A program made the position numbers and the translations under genes. A stretch of DNA of 64,000 nucleotides from Verrucomicrobiota bacterium (GTDB lineage: Bacteria; Verrucomicrobiota; Verrucomicrobiia; Limisphaerales; UBA1100). The DNA is taken from NCBI GenBank assembly GCA_028343615.1, contig JAOLZA010000005.1, forward strand, positions 1 to 64,000. Reading direction: 5' to 3'. The notes under the pieces are model-generated. The model was not told the DNA's origin, did not search any database, and worked only from the letters and a program-made list of their open reading frames with translations. Of this stretch, positions 1 to 8,083 are shown in pieces. Each line of letters opens with the position of its first letter. Within the stretch, counting starts at the first letter, position 1.

Positions 1-294
1 CCCAAGCTGAAAACGTGGAGTCACACCTCGCTGCTGCAGCCCACACGGGTGCAGGTGATGGTGAATCTCGCCGGGCGTGTGTTTAGCGTAGTGCGTTTGG
101 GCGGCTCGGGCCATGCACCGGCGGATGCAATGGCGCTGGCATTGGCGCGACGCGCGATTCAATTTACGAAAACCACCAACGCGCCCGCTGCACCGCTGGA
201 TGCTTCCCACTTCACTACGGGCGATTTAATTTTCCATTGGCATACGAATCCATTGACGGTCACCAATCTCGAGGAGAAATCGCGGCGCGAATGA
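1..294 (+). CDS. C-terminal part of an unrecognised protein (5' end outside the window)
   Basis: The frame is open from the first base and closes with TGA at 292-294, giving 97 residues of a protein that begins before the window. I recognise no family. The visible part is soluble-looking, with a basic Arg/Ala helix-forming stretch in the middle and a charged end. The next gene starts inside its stop codon (ATGA overlap at 291-294), so the two are probably one transcription unit. An internal ATG exists at 58, but the reading frame has no stop upstream of it, so a truncated gene is the simpler reading. Confidence 0.6.
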   Translation, partial: PKLKTWSHTSLLQPTRVQVMVNLAGRVFSVVRLGGSGHAPADAMALALARRAIQFTKTTNAPAAPLDASHFTTGDLIFHWHTNPLTVTNLEEKSRRE

Positions 295-515
295 GTGTAT
301 CCGATTCTATTTTTCTGTTCCTGTTGGTGTTGCTGGGCGGTTGGACGGCGGTTGCGTTTTATGCCCGCCAGCGGGGATTGGATTTCGAGCCCGACCCGAA
401 TCGGGACAATGTGTTCAGCTGCGAGGAATGCGAGTATGTTTACACCGATGACGATGACGTTGAACGCTCGCGGTGCCCGGAATGCGGCGTGATGAATCGG
501 CCGGTTCTGTTTTAA
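291..515 (+). CDS. small single-pass membrane protein with zinc-ribbon
   Basis: This 74-residue protein has an N-terminal hydrophobic segment (about residues 6-22) followed by a cytosolic zinc-ribbon-like pair of knuckles, CEEC and CPEC, separated by an acidic Asp-rich loop. The start at 291 is chosen because it makes an ATGA overlap with the upstream gene and is preceded by GAGGAG at 271-276; a longer in-frame reading from 237 would bury that junction. Four cysteines in CxxC pairs imply structural Zn binding. Its function is unknown. Its stop overlaps the end of the convergent guaB gene by a few bases. Confidence 0.7.
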   Translation: MSVSDSIFLFLLVLLGGWTAVAFYARQRGLDFEPDPNRDNVFSCEECEYVYTDDDDVERSRCPECGVMNRPVLF

Positions 516-2080
516 TTCCCGGCCTTCACCTCAATCACGTCGTGTGGTTTGGATTCGTGCTGGCTCGCGGCGCTGATGCGGAGGTATCGGGCTTTGTCGT
601 GTAGCTCGGCGAGGTTGGACGCGCCGAGGTAGCCTAGACCGCTTTGGATTCCGCCGGTGAGTTGGGTAAGCACGGAATCGACTGAACCGGAAACTTCCTT
701 TAACGCTTCCACTCCTTCGGCTGCGATTTTGCGGGTGGCGTCCTTGGCGCTGTGGCCGTAGCGGGCGGCACTACCGGCTTTCATTGCGGCGAGGCTGCCC
801 ATGCCGCGATATTGTTTATAGCGTTTACCACTGATTTCCACGATGTCGCCGGGCGATTCCTGACAACCAGCGAGCAACCCGCCACAAATCACCGCGTTCG
901 AAAGCGTGAGTGCCTTTACAATGTCACCACTCTTGGTCACCCCACCATCGGCAATGATGGTGACGCCTTTGGCCGCCGCGCCCTTGGCCGCCACGTACAA
1001 CGCCGTAAGTTGCGGGATGCCCACGCCGGCGACAATGCGCGTGGTGCAAATGGATCCGGGCCCTTGGCCGACTTTGATCGAATTGGCACCGCATTCGGCG
1101 AGGTACTCCACGCCCGCCGCGCTGGTGACATTGCCAGCGATTATGGGTAAAGCTGGGAAAGCATCGCGAATGAGTTTCACTGTATCACCCACGCCCTGTG
1201 TGTGGCCGTGCGCGGTGGATACGGCCACGGCGTCTACGCCGCGTTCGAGCAATGCGCCCACATGGCCGGTGATGCGATCGCGGGCCAGCTCGCCGGACTG
1301 CGTGCGCGTGGCGGAAACCGCCGCGCCGCAGAGCAGCCGGAATTCCCCATCTCGCGCGGGTTTGAATTGGGCGCTTTTTTCTAGGGCAATCCGTTCCACA
1401 TCGCTAAGGGTGAAAAGTCCCTTCAAGTGATCGGCGTCATCCACCACCAGTAATTTATTGATACCCGGATGGTCGGTAAAAAACTGGTCGGCCACGCGGA
1501 TGGGATCGGGCTCGAGTTCTTTTTCGGTGATGGCGTGGACGCTCGTGCGCGGAATGGCGGCATTGCCTACGCGGCGGTCGGCGTAGCGTGACTTCACCAC
1601 ACTGCCGGAAAGGAGGCCGGTGAGGGTGCCCGCCTCATCCACCACCGGAAACGTGCTGAATGTGTAGCGCTGTTCCTCGATCAGCTCGAGCACATCGCTC
1701 ACGGAAAGATCGGCCGTCACGGTAATCGGTTCCTGAATCAACCCGTGCACGTGATTCTTAACTCGGCTCACTTCCTTGAGCTGCTGTTTTTCGGTCATAT
1801 TATAATGTATGAGCCCCAGTCCACCCTTGAGCGCCATTGCGATGGCCATCGCATGTTCGGTGACGGTATCCATATCGGCGGAAATAATCGGTAAATGCAG
1901 CTCCAGATTTTCCGCCAACCGCGTGTCCAGTACCGTTTCGCGCGGGAGAATTTGTGAAAATTGCGTGGCCAACGTGACGTCGTCAAACGTAAGACCGGTG
2001 TTGGCGTGGCGTGGGAAGAAGGTGTCCGCGGTCAAATAAAACTGCGAATCTGTGTCGTCTGAATTGGTCTTGGCTGCCAT
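512..2080 (-). CDS. guaB: IMP dehydrogenase, divergent
   Basis: IMP dehydrogenase oxidises IMP to XMP with NAD+, the committed step of guanine nucleotide synthesis. The 522-residue protein has a TIM-barrel start (about 28-110), a CBS pair (about 117-235) and the rest of the barrel with the catalytic Cys loop GPGSICTTR (Cys345) and the flap RYGHSAKD near residue 440. The family usually has about 490 residues; the excess is an N-terminal extension. Oddities: the Asp of the usual DTAHGHS motif is Ser288 (VSTAHGHT), and KVGxGPGS has Gln at a position normally Ile. It is IMPDH rather than GMP reductase because the CBS domains are present. It lies downstream of rfaE2 on the same strand. Confidence 0.93.
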   Translation of the reverse strand: MAAKTNSDDTDSQFYLTADTFFPRHANTGLTFDDVTLATQFSQILPRETVLDTRLAENLELHLPIISADMDTVTEHAMAIAMALKGGLGLIHYNMTEKQQLKEVSRVKNHVHGLIQEPITVTADLSVSDVLELIEEQRYTFSTFPVVDEAGTLTGLLSGSVVKSRYADRRVGNAAIPRTSVHAITEKELEPDPIRVADQFFTDHPGINKLLVVDDADHLKGLFTLSDVERIALEKSAQFKPARDGEFRLLCGAAVSATRTQSGELARDRITGHVGALLERGVDAVAVSTAHGHTQGVGDTVKLIRDAFPALPIIAGNVTSAAGVEYLAECGANSIKVGQGPGSICTTRIVAGVGIPQLTALYVAAKGAAAKGVTIIADGGVTKSGDIVKALTLSNAVICGGLLAGCQESPGDIVEISGKRYKQYRGMGSLAAMKAGSAARYGHSAKDATRKIAAEGVEALKEVSGSVDSVLTQLTGGIQSGLGYLGASNLAELHDKARYLRISAASQHESKPHDVIEVKAGN

Positions 2081-2091
2081 AGGTCACCTTG

Positions 2092-2107
2092 CCTGAAGCA
2101 GGCGGCA
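2092..2107. repeat. short GC-rich repeat copy A beside rfaE2
   Basis: The 16-base sequence CCTGAAGCAGGCGGCA lies between rfaE2 and guaB. The same 16-mer with two changes occurs at 2620-2635 on the other side of rfaE2. With one base upstream it contains the inverted repeat GCCTG-aag-CAGGC. It could be a REP-like element or a weak intergenic hairpin. No T-run follows on either strand. Confidence 0.4.
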
Positions 2108-2124
2108 TGTGGCAAGCGGGAAAA

Positions 2125-2610
2125 TCAACCTTCCATAATGCGCCGGGCGATTTCGGTTGAGGATTTCCCGGGGAGGTGGCCGAGGACGGTGATGCGGCCA
2201 CCTTGGGCCTCGATGATGGCGCGCTCTTCGGCGGGGAGTTGATCCACGGTGTAATCGCCACCTTTGACGTAGATGTTGGGTTGGGCGATTTGCAGGAAAT
2301 TTGTGGCGCGTAGGTCGTCGAAGATGAAGACGGCGTTTACGGATTCTAGTGCGGCGAGCACGGCGGCGCGGTCGGCTTCGGTGTGGATGGGGCGATCGGG
2401 GCCTTTTAGTTCGGCGGTGGAGCGGTCGCTGTTGAGGCCCACGACGAGGGCGTCGGCTTTGTTTCGGGCAGCTTGGAGGTAGTTGACGTGACCGGCGTGC
2501 AAAATATCGAAGCAGCCGTTGGTGGCGGCGAGGGTGCGGCCTTCGGCGCGGAGTGCTTCGCGCCACGCGGGCAATGATTCGGCGTCCAGTATTTTTTCGC
2601 GAAAATCCAA
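2125..2610 (-). CDS. rfaE2: D-glycero-beta-D-manno-heptose 1-phosphate adenylyltransferase
   Basis: This enzyme transfers AMP from ATP to heptose 1-phosphate to give ADP-heptose for the lipopolysaccharide inner core. The 161-residue protein has the nucleotidyltransferase signature TNGCFDILHAGHVNYL (about residues 30-45, with the HxGH motif) and the C-terminal SSTEIARRI motif that matches the adenylyltransferase half of HldE. It is a stand-alone domain without the kinase half, as in many non-enterobacterial genomes. Its presence implies heptose-containing LPS. It sits 44 bases upstream of guaB on the same strand and is divergent from the gene at 2676. Confidence 0.92.
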   Translation of the reverse strand: MDFREKILDAESLPAWREALRAEGRTLAATNGCFDILHAGHVNYLQAARNKADALVVGLNSDRSTAELKGPDRPIHTEADRAAVLAALESVNAVFIFDDLRATNFLQIAQPNIYVKGGDYTVDQLPAEERAIIEAQGGRITVLGHLPGKSSTEIARRIMEG

Positions 2611-2619
2611 GAGCCGAAT

Positions 2620-2635
2620 CCTGCCGCAGGCGGCA
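2620..2635. repeat. short GC-rich repeat copy B beside rfaE2
   Basis: CCTGCCGCAGGCGGCA lies just upstream of the rfaE2 start codon. It contains the perfect inverted repeat TGCCGC-ag-GCGGCA (2622-2635) and is a two-mismatch copy of the element at 2092-2107. Being in the 65-base divergent promoter region, it could affect either neighbouring gene. Confidence 0.4.
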
Positions 2636-2675
2636 AGGGCTTGTCAATCTGCGGAAGGGGGCGTAGATTTGGCCA

Positions 2676-3137
2676 GTGAACGCGGATGTTATTCTAGTAC
2701 AGATTCGTGGGATTCTTCCCGCTAATAGCGGTGCGGCGATTTTTTTGGGGAATGACGAGAAGGTTTTCATTATTCAGGTGGAAACTAATATGGCGGCGGT
2801 GATTGGCAATTTTTTGCGTGATACGCCGAAGGAACGGCCATTGACGCACGATTTGCTGAGCAATGTTTTTCAGGGGTTCGGCATTGCGGTGGAGCGGGTG
2901 GTGATTACGGAGCTGAAGCATTCAACGTATTTTGCGCGGGCGATCTTGAAGATGGAAAACGAGCTGGGCTCCAAGATTGTGGAGCTGGACGCGCGACCCA
3001 GCGATTGCCTCGCGATTGCGACGGCACAAAAAATTCCGGTTTATGTTTCGGCCAGTCTGTTTGAAGAGGTGGAGGATATGAGTGAATTCCTTGAGCAAAT
3101 CAACGAAGGTGCCAGCGAAGAATCAGAAGACGAATAA
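2676..3137 (+). CDS. bifunctional nuclease (BFN/DUF151) domain protein
   Basis: The 153-residue protein matches the bifunctional nuclease family: an N-terminal beta-rich region, the ERVVITELKHSTYFARAIL segment (about 70-88), the SKIVELDARPSDCLAIA core (about 97-113), and an acidic Glu/Ser-rich tail. Family members in other bacteria and plants have been reported to have DNase/RNase activity, but the physiological role is unclear. The start is GTG at 2676, preceded by a purine-rich GGAAGGGGG sequence. The C-terminal coding end overlaps the start of holA by 56 bases, which suggests coupled expression. Confidence 0.82.
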   Translation: MNADVILVQIRGILPANSGAAIFLGNDEKVFIIQVETNMAAVIGNFLRDTPKERPLTHDLLSNVFQGFGIAVERVVITELKHSTYFARAILKMENELGSKIVELDARPSDCLAIATAQKIPVYVSASLFEEVEDMSEFLEQINEGASEESEDE

Positions 3138-4269
3138 GGCACCCTCGCTTCCGGAGGAGCCGTTAGTGTTGGTGCACGGCGATGATGATTTCGCGGTGAG
3201 CCAGCGCGCGCGGCAGATTTTCCAAGGCTGGTGCGAGGCGGTCGGCGGCGAGGATCATGAAACCGTCGAGGCCCACGCAGCCAATGGGGGCGAGGCCTCC
3301 AAAATTCTTGGGCGGCTGCGGATGGCTCTGGATACGCTCCCGTTTTTTGGCGGCGAAAAAGTGGTGTGGTTTAAGGACTGCAACTTTCTGGGCGACGATC
3401 GCACGTCCAAAACCAAAGACGTCACCAGCGGCATTGCCGATCTCACGGCGTGGTTGAAGGCATTCGATTGGCAAGGTGTGCGCCTCCTCATTAGCGCCGC
3501 CAAATGCGACAAGCGAAAGGTGTTCTACAAAGCTATCGCCAAGCAGGGGCACGATGAGGAATTTAAGGCGCTTTCCATCGACGACCGTGAGTGGCAGGCC
3601 AAGGCTGAGCAGCTCGTCACCGCCAAGCTTCGCAAGCTCGGTGTGAAGGCCGACTACGGCGCGGCCACGGAGTTGGTGCAAATGGTCGGCCCGCACACGC
3701 GTGTCTTGATGAGCGAATGCGAAAAAGTGGCGCTTTATGTAGGCGACCGCGCGGAGGTCACCCGCGACGACGTGCGCGCCATCGTCACTCCCGGCAAACA
3801 TGCGAAGGCTTTTGCTCTGGGCGACGCGTTGGGCGATCGTAACTTGCCGCGTTTGTTGCGGCGGTTGGATGAGGATTTGTGGGCGGCAAAAACCGATCGG
3901 AAAAAATCCACCATTGGACTGTGCTCCGGGCTCATTAGCAAAGTGCGTGCGCTGCTCTTCGCGCGCGAGTTGCTTGATGCGGATATGATTCGCCCCGCCA
4001 ATGCGTATCCGCAATTCAAGTCACAGCTAGATGCCTTGCCCGCTGGTGAGTTTCCCGATGACCGGCGCATCAGTCCGCTTGGGCTGCATCCATATGTATT
4101 ATTTAACGCTACGCGACAGGCGAACAATTACACTAGTGTCGAACTCGTACGCGCGCTCGATCTTTTAATGCAAGCCAACCTAAAACTCGTTTCCAGTTCG
4201 CTGGACGACTCATTTATTTTGCAATCCACCCTCACCCAAATCGCTGCGCGCCCAGCGGTTGCTGCCTGA
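3082..4269 (+). CDS. holA: DNA polymerase III delta subunit
   Basis: HolA is the clamp-loader subunit that opens the beta sliding clamp. The 395-residue protein has the family's N-terminal strand LVLVHGDDDF (about residues 28-37), an AAA+-like region without a Walker A, the conserved GKHAKAFALGDALGDRN sensor-region motif near 240, and a helical C-terminal clamp-loader collar. Start: GTG at 3082 with a GGAGG Shine-Dalgarno at 3071-3075, which lies inside the preceding gene. The roughly 27-residue extension before the first conserved strand is lysine/serine-rich and could be partly untranslated if an internal start is used. The stop overlaps the next ATG (TGATG). Confidence 0.88.
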   Translation: MNSLSKSTKVPAKNQKTNKAPSLPEEPLVLVHGDDDFAVSQRARQIFQGWCEAVGGEDHETVEAHAANGGEASKILGRLRMALDTLPFFGGEKVVWFKDCNFLGDDRTSKTKDVTSGIADLTAWLKAFDWQGVRLLISAAKCDKRKVFYKAIAKQGHDEEFKALSIDDREWQAKAEQLVTAKLRKLGVKADYGAATELVQMVGPHTRVLMSECEKVALYVGDRAEVTRDDVRAIVTPGKHAKAFALGDALGDRNLPRLLRRLDEDLWAAKTDRKKSTIGLCSGLISKVRALLFARELLDADMIRPANAYPQFKSQLDALPAGEFPDDRRISPLGLHPYVLFNATRQANNYTSVELVRALDLLMQANLKLVSSSLDDSFILQSTLTQIAARPAVAA

Positions 4270-4739
4270 TGAGCGCCCGCCTCCAAGTCGCCGTCACCGA
4301 AGGCATCGCCTGCATCAAAGTCAGTGGCCCTGCCAACTTCGCCGCGGGCGTGGATTTCAAAACCGTGGTCAATCAATCCTGTGAAAAAGGCGGCCGCGTG
4401 TTACTGCTCGACCTTACCGATTGCGTGAATATGGACAGCACCTTTCTCGGCATCCTGATGAGTATGACCAACCGGCTCGACCGCATCGAACTGCTCAACC
4501 CCAGCGATCGCATCATCGATCTTCTCGACAGCCTCGGCGTGATGGAACTCCTCACCGTTGGCACCGGTGAAAACCCATTTGACGCCAAGCTGCAGGAAGC
4601 CGAATCCACCAACGCCAACAAACGCGCCCTCACCGAAGCCAGCCTCGAGGCGCACAAGATGTTAATGGAAATCAATCCCGACAATGTGCCGAAGTTTAAG
4701 GAAGTGGCACAATTTTTGGAGGAAGACCTGAGTAAATAA
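4269..4739 (+). CDS. STAS-domain protein (anti-sigma factor antagonist-like)
   Basis: The 156-residue protein is a STAS domain (about residues 1-100) with the regulatory loop NMDSTFLGIL; Ser57 aligns with the serine phosphorylated in SpoIIAA/RsbV-type antagonists (usual motif DSTGLG). A helical tail of about 50 residues follows. Antagonists of this kind bind and inhibit anti-sigma kinases, so a partner-switching partner would be expected elsewhere in the genome; none is visible here. It begins in the stop codon of holA, so it is translationally coupled to a replication gene, an unusual context for a STAS protein. Confidence 0.8.
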   Translation: MSARLQVAVTEGIACIKVSGPANFAAGVDFKTVVNQSCEKGGRVLLLDLTDCVNMDSTFLGILMSMTNRLDRIELLNPSDRIIDLLDSLGVMELLTVGTGENPFDAKLQEAESTNANKRALTEASLEAHKMLMEINPDNVPKFKEVAQFLEEDLSK

Positions 4740-4797
4740 TCAATTTTCAATTATCAAGTGTCGAACAGTCGTGGTTTTGATGCTTGAAAATTGAAAC
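4740..4797. repeat. inverted pair of heptanucleotide arrays (TCAAnnn / TTGAnnn)
   Basis: The gap after the STAS gene is built of seven-base units: TCAATTT, TCAATTA, TCAAGTG at 4740-4760 (a degenerate TCGAACA follows), then in the opposite sense TTGATGC, TTGAAAA, TTGAAAC at 4777-4797. The two arms can pair (CAATTTTCAA 4741-4750 with TTGAAAATTG 4784-4793, a perfect 10-bp stem), so the transcript may fold just before the helicase start. A second TTGAnnn array lies inside gluQ at 34635-34662. Confidence 0.65.
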
Positions 4798-4805
4798 TTT
4801 CCTCA

Positions 4806-6833
4806 ATGTCAGACCTCTCCGGCCTCAATCTTGAACAACGCAAAGCTGCCGCCACTCTTCGCGGGCCGGTCTTGATTTTGGCGGGAGCAGGTACGGGAAA
4901 GACGCGCACGCTGACTCATCGTGTGGCGCATATGGTGAGCGAAGGCATTTCGCCGGGGCGCATTTTGGCCGTGACGTTTACTAATAAAGCGGCGCGCGAG
5001 ATGCAGCAGAGGGTGACCAAGCAACTTAAGCGGTTGCCTAAGTCGCTCACGCGCGAGGATGGTAAATCGTTGAAGCCGACGATTTGCACATTTCATTCGT
5101 TGTGCGTGCGGATTTTGCGGCGGCATATTGAAAAGCTTGGGTATAAGCGGAACTTCGTGATTTACAGCGACAGCGAGCAGCTCGGCGTGGTGAAAAAAGT
5201 GCTGAGTGCCATCGCCGGCAAGGATGTGAAGGCCGACGCGCGTGAGTTGCAGGGGTTGCTGAGTCGACTGAAAAACGCGGGGCCGAATGGAAATGTGCCG
5301 GGTAATGAAGACAGTCTAGCGATGGCGGGGCATATTCGACGGCGTTACGATAGCGCCTTGCGGGCGGCGAATGCGGTTGATTTTGATGATTTGTTGGTGC
5401 TCACGCTGCGGGTTTTTAATGAATTCCCCGAGGCGTTGGAGGAATGCCGCGCGCGGTATCAGTACGTGATGGTGGATGAGTATCAAGATACCAACGCGGC
5501 GCAGTTTGAGCTGATGCATTTGCTGTCTGCTGAGCATCGCAATGTGTGTGTGGTGGGTGACGACGATCAAAGCATCTACGGCTGGCGCGGTGCGGAAATT
5601 TCGAACATCCTCGACATGGAAAAACATTTCCCCGAGGTGAAGATTATCAAGCTCGAACAGAATTATCGCTCCACGCGCGTGATTCTCGATGCGGCCAATG
5701 CGGTTATCAAAAACAATCCGCGCCGCCGGCCCAAGCAATTATGGAGCGCCAAGGGCGCGGGCGAGTTGCTGCGACTCGAATCCTTTGCCAACGAGGAAGA
5801 GGAAGCCCGCACAATTGTGGACGAGATTGAATTCAACCGGATGGCCAAGCGCATTCCGTGGAAGGATCACGCGATTTTGTTTCGCACCAACGTACAGGCG
5901 CGTCCGCTCGAAACTGCCCTGCGCAAAGCCGAGGTACGCTATCATTTGATCGGCGGCCAAAGCTTTTTTGACCGGCGCGAGATTCGGGATTTTCTCGCGT
6001 TTATGAAAACCTTCATCAACCCCAACGATGATGCCAGCCTGCTGCGCATCGCGAACATTCCCGCGCGCGGGCTCAGCGATGTGACGATGGAACGCCTGCT
6101 CGGCGCCAGCCAAGAGCGGGATTGTTCGGTTTGGAAAGCAATGAAAAACGATCTCGTCATTCACGAGTTCCAACCGCGCACCCGCAAGTCCATCGAGGCC
6201 TTTGTGGGATTGATCGAGGACTTCCGCGCGCCACTTGGTGAAACTAAGCTTTCGCTGGCGAGTTGGGCGGACAAATTTCTGGATGAAATCGATTACGTAG
6301 CCGAGCTGCGCAAGGGCGAAAAGGATCCGGAAAACGCCGAAAACCGAATGCGCAATTTGCGCGATTTAATTTCAACAATGGATGGCCGAGGTGAAGCTCT
6401 TTTACCCGCCACTCGCCTCGGAAAATTTCTTGACGACATCACGCTGGACGCCGATCGCGAGGCGGACAAAGAAGACGCCGGCGACGCCGTCACCCTCATC
6501 ACCACGCACAGTTGCAAAGGCTTGGAGTTTCCGCACGTGTTTCTTGTGGGTGTGGAGGAAGGGCTGCTGCCGCACTCTCGCTCCGCTGTGGAAGGCACGC
6601 TCGACGAAGAGCGCCGCCTTTTTTACGTCGCCATCACCCGCGCAATGAAAACGCTGACCATTTCCCATTGCCTCAACCGCAAAAAATACGGCCAGAATTT
6701 TCTCTGTCACCCGAGCAGTTTCCTAAAAGAACTTCCTGAAGAACTCTGCGAAGACCTTGATTCAAAAAAAGAACCTGTAACGGTCGAAGCCGGAAAGAAC
6801 TTGTTCGCAGCGATGCGGGAAGGACTGGGGTAA
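4806..6833 (+). CDS. pcrA: UvrD/Rep/PcrA-family DNA helicase
   Basis: This is a superfamily 1A 3'-5' helicase acting in repair and replication restart. The 675-residue protein has Walker A AGAGTGKT (26-33), motif Ia TFTNKAAREM, Walker B VDEYQDTN (about 221-228), motif III GDDDQSIYGWRGA, motif IV EQNYRS, motif V THSCKGLEFPHVFLVG and motif VI ERRLFYVAITRA. ATG at 4806 is preferred over the in-frame TTG at 4791, which lies inside the heptad array. It is shorter than E. coli UvrD (720 residues), lacking most of the C-terminal tail. The exact orthology (UvrD, PcrA or Rep) cannot be settled from sequence alone. Confidence 0.92.
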   Translation: MSDLSGLNLEQRKAAATLRGPVLILAGAGTGKTRTLTHRVAHMVSEGISPGRILAVTFTNKAAREMQQRVTKQLKRLPKSLTREDGKSLKPTICTFHSLCVRILRRHIEKLGYKRNFVIYSDSEQLGVVKKVLSAIAGKDVKADARELQGLLSRLKNAGPNGNVPGNEDSLAMAGHIRRRYDSALRAANAVDFDDLLVLTLRVFNEFPEALEECRARYQYVMVDEYQDTNAAQFELMHLLSAEHRNVCVVGDDDQSIYGWRGAEISNILDMEKHFPEVKIIKLEQNYRSTRVILDAANAVIKNNPRRRPKQLWSAKGAGELLRLESFANEEEEARTIVDEIEFNRMAKRIPWKDHAILFRTNVQARPLETALRKAEVRYHLIGGQSFFDRREIRDFLAFMKTFINPNDDASLLRIANIPARGLSDVTMERLLGASQERDCSVWKAMKNDLVIHEFQPRTRKSIEAFVGLIEDFRAPLGETKLSLASWADKFLDEIDYVAELRKGEKDPENAENRMRNLRDLISTMDGRGEALLPATRLGKFLDDITLDADREADKEDAGDAVTLITTHSCKGLEFPHVFLVGVEEGLLPHSRSAVEGTLDEERRLFYVAITRAMKTLTISHCLNRKKYGQNFLCHPSSFLKELPEELCEDLDSKKEPVTVEAGKNLFAAMREGLG

Positions 6834-6841
6834 TTCCAGCC

Positions 6842-8062
6842 TTATTCGCTGATGTCGTAAACAAACATCGAATCCTGATCCCGCAGGTAAAGTTTTCCAT
6901 CGAGCACCACCGGATGCGCCCAGGCTTTGGCTCGGGTGCGTTCGGGTTGGTCGAAGCGGCTGACCTCCTCGTAAGCTTTAGGGCTGAGCTTCACAAGTGA
7001 CACCGGCCCACGTTCGGTACGGAGGATTATTTTGTTGTCGGCCACCACGATCGCGCCTTTGCCGGCGCTGCGTTCGTTCCACATCACCTTGCCATCGGCG
7101 AGTCGTAGGCAGGAGAGGGCGTTGCCGTTGGAGCCGTATACATAATCGTCCACCCGAATGACGCCGCCGTGATGGTTGGCCATGCCCACACTACCAACGT
7201 GTTTGTAAATTTCTTTCGTGCTAAACTTGCTGTCCTTATAATCCACCTTGAATCCGTTGCAGCCCACACCGTAGGCACTGGTGACGAAGAGATTGCCTTC
7301 ATGGAAAATGGGAGTGGAGACAACCGCTGTTTTGCCAGGCCGATCGGCGCGCCAGAGCAGCTTACCGTTGCTTGCGTCGATGCCCGCGACGCTCTTGCCA
7401 GTGAGCTGGAGGTATTGTTTGATGCTGCCAATCTCGCGAATGATGAGTGAGGAATAACCGGCGGAGTCCTGCCAGTCCTCGCAGCGCCAAGCGGTTTTTC
7501 CGGTTTTGGCGTTGAGGGCAATCACGGCACCGTTGCTGCCGCCAGGGGTGACGATCACGTTGCCGTCATCGACCAGCGGAGATTCGCTCCACCGCCAGCC
7601 GCTCATCATTTTGCCGCCAAAATCATTTTGCAAATTCGTGCGCCAGACTTCTTTGCCGGCGGTGGTGATACAAACGAGATCACTGTGTTGGCCGAGGCAA
7701 TAGACATGGCCACCGGCCACCGTGGGCGTAGAACGCGGGCCGGGATAACCGCGATGACCTTTGGGTTCACCCACGCGGGTTTTCCATTTTTGTTTACCTT
7801 TGAGATCCAGCGCGAAGAGGTAGCAGGCATCGCCCAAATCACCGAGCGTGTACAACGTACCGTCGGCGATGACCACGCTGGAAAATCCAACGCCCACACC
7901 GGTGGCTTTGTACAGCAACTTGGGGCCGCCCTCGGGCCATTGATTGGCGAGGCCTTTTTCGGGGTTCACCCCACTGCGGTCGGGTCCGCGCCATTGTGGC
8001 CAGTCAGAGGCAAAGGTGTTGAGCGCGAGGCTCAGGAGGATGAATGATGTGAGGGTTCGCAT
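6842..8062 (-). CDS. secreted PQQ-type beta-propeller protein
   Basis: The 406-residue protein begins with a signal peptide (hydrophobic to about residue 18, ending near TFASD) and then has the DWPQWRGPDRSGV opening typical of outer-membrane-assembly-like PQQ-repeat proteins abundant in Planctomycetes and Verrucomicrobia. Repeated WD-like blades such as LYTLGDLGDACYLFALD and KLLWRADRPGKT fit a seven- or eight-bladed propeller. No catalytic PQQ dehydrogenase residues are evident, so a binding or scaffold role is more likely than enzymatic activity. It is a paralogue of the gene immediately upstream (8084-9580) and lies in the same orientation 21 bases away. Confidence 0.8.
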   Translation of the reverse strand: MRTLTSFILLSLALNTFASDWPQWRGPDRSGVNPEKGLANQWPEGGPKLLYKATGVGVGFSSVVIADGTLYTLGDLGDACYLFALDLKGKQKWKTRVGEPKGHRGYPGPRSTPTVAGGHVYCLGQHSDLVCITTAGKEVWRTNLQNDFGGKMMSGWRWSESPLVDDGNVIVTPGGSNGAVIALNAKTGKTAWRCEDWQDSAGYSSLIIREIGSIKQYLQLTGKSVAGIDASNGKLLWRADRPGKTAVVSTPIFHEGNLFVTSAYGVGCNGFKVDYKDSKFSTKEIYKHVGSVGMANHHGGVIRVDDYVYGSNGNALSCLRLADGKVMWNERSAGKGAIVVADNKIILRTERGPVSLVKLSPKAYEEVSRFDQPERTRAKAWAHPVVLDGKLYLRDQDSMFVYDISE

Positions 8063-8083
8063 AAGTTTTTTTGGGTTGCTGAA

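Noticed and set aside
2084-2770. Reverse-strand ORF of 228 residues overlapping rfaE2
   Set aside because: Arg/Pro-rich composition typical of a shadow of a GC-rich gene; rfaE2 in another frame has a full enzyme signature.
3163-4014. Reverse-strand ORF of 283 residues antisense to holA
   Set aside because: No family features; lies wholly opposite a gene with a good Shine-Dalgarno and homology.
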